The notes beneath the pieces are model-generated. The model saw only the letters and a list, made by a program, of their open reading frames with translations, was not told the DNA's origin and did not search any database. 64,000 nucleotides of DNA, from the NCBI GenBank assembly GCA_027627225.1, contig CM051040.1, positions 30,609,634 to 30,673,633 of the forward strand, read 5' to 3'. The translations under genes and the position numbers were made by a program. Below are positions 63,650 through 64,000 of the stretch, in pieces; within the stretch, counting starts at the first letter, position 1, and each line of letters opens with the position of its first letter. The DNA comes from Congeria kusceri (lineage: Eukaryota; Mollusca; Bivalvia; Myida; Dreissenidae).

Positions 63650-64000
63650 GGCTCGCTTACTAACAAAATTCCTGAACTCGTTTAATAAAATATGGTATTA
63701 ATTTACAACTGGTTTCAGATCTTTTTTATCACATGCTTTTAAACGAAAAAAAACATCTCATTTTACCAAAACATGTTGATAAATCCTAAAAGTTGTGTAT
63801 TGACATGATGTCATTTCATATTGACGACGTCATTTCACCAAAATAACGTCATGCGACGGGGGTCAGTCAAAGAATATGTAGCCAATGAAAACGATCAAAA
63901 TGTCATCTTACACATGTGTAAGATAGAAATACTCGTAATGGTTGTATCACACATAAGACAAGGTATAACATGTGATAAATGTCACTACTCGATGGCCGTC
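63650..64000. other. right edge of the window
   Basis: AT-rich. TGACGTCATTTC-like text occurs near 63820-63850 (AP-1/CRE-like by chance or design). No gene seen. Confidence 0.3.

Overview
The window reads as animal nuclear DNA from a bivalve mollusc. It is AT-rich, genes are split into short GT-AG exons separated by long repeat-filled introns, and much of the rest is short inverted-repeat elements, SINEs and tandem arrays. About ten copies of a roughly 250-bp nested-palindrome element, whose consensus I recall from heterodont bivalves such as Dreissena, make that group my best guess. This is from memory, not from a search.

Layout. (1) 1281-5893, minus strand: the first seven coding exons of a mitochondrial-type alanyl-tRNA synthetase; the rest lies beyond base 1. 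(2) 6.6-14.9 kb: two large arrays of the same 53-bp satellite in opposite orientation, with a 3.7-kb spacer that holds an inverted-repeat transposon. A solo LTR with a perfect 5-bp target duplication sits at the right edge. (3) 18124-35751, plus strand: a complete 12-exon front-end fatty acid desaturase gene (432 residues, cytochrome b5 domain plus three histidine boxes). (4) 36-49 kb: gene-poor DNA with a SINE inserted in another repeat and a 2.6-kb element with internal tandem units. (5) 49320-52792, minus strand: a five-exon gene for a small secreted cysteine-rich protein. (6) 56860-60107, minus strand: a decayed HEPN-NACHT (NLR-like) immune-type gene. (7) 60-64 kb: AT-rich DNA with small tandem repeats and a strong palindrome.

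The most unusual observation is in the desaturase gene. Tandem arrays there repeatedly start on splice junctions. About 48 copies of the exon-3 acceptor lie in intron 2. About 17 copies of the exon-7 end plus donor lie in intron 7. The exon-5 donor is duplicated, and five copies of the pyrimidine tract stand before the last exon. The gene therefore carries dozens of decoy splice sites, and in the cases I translated their use would give a stop codon.

The genes do not form a pathway: a mitochondrial translation enzyme, a lipid desaturase, a secreted protein and a damaged immune-receptor-like gene are simply neighbours. All exon joins were checked by hand for phase; nothing was searched against a database.
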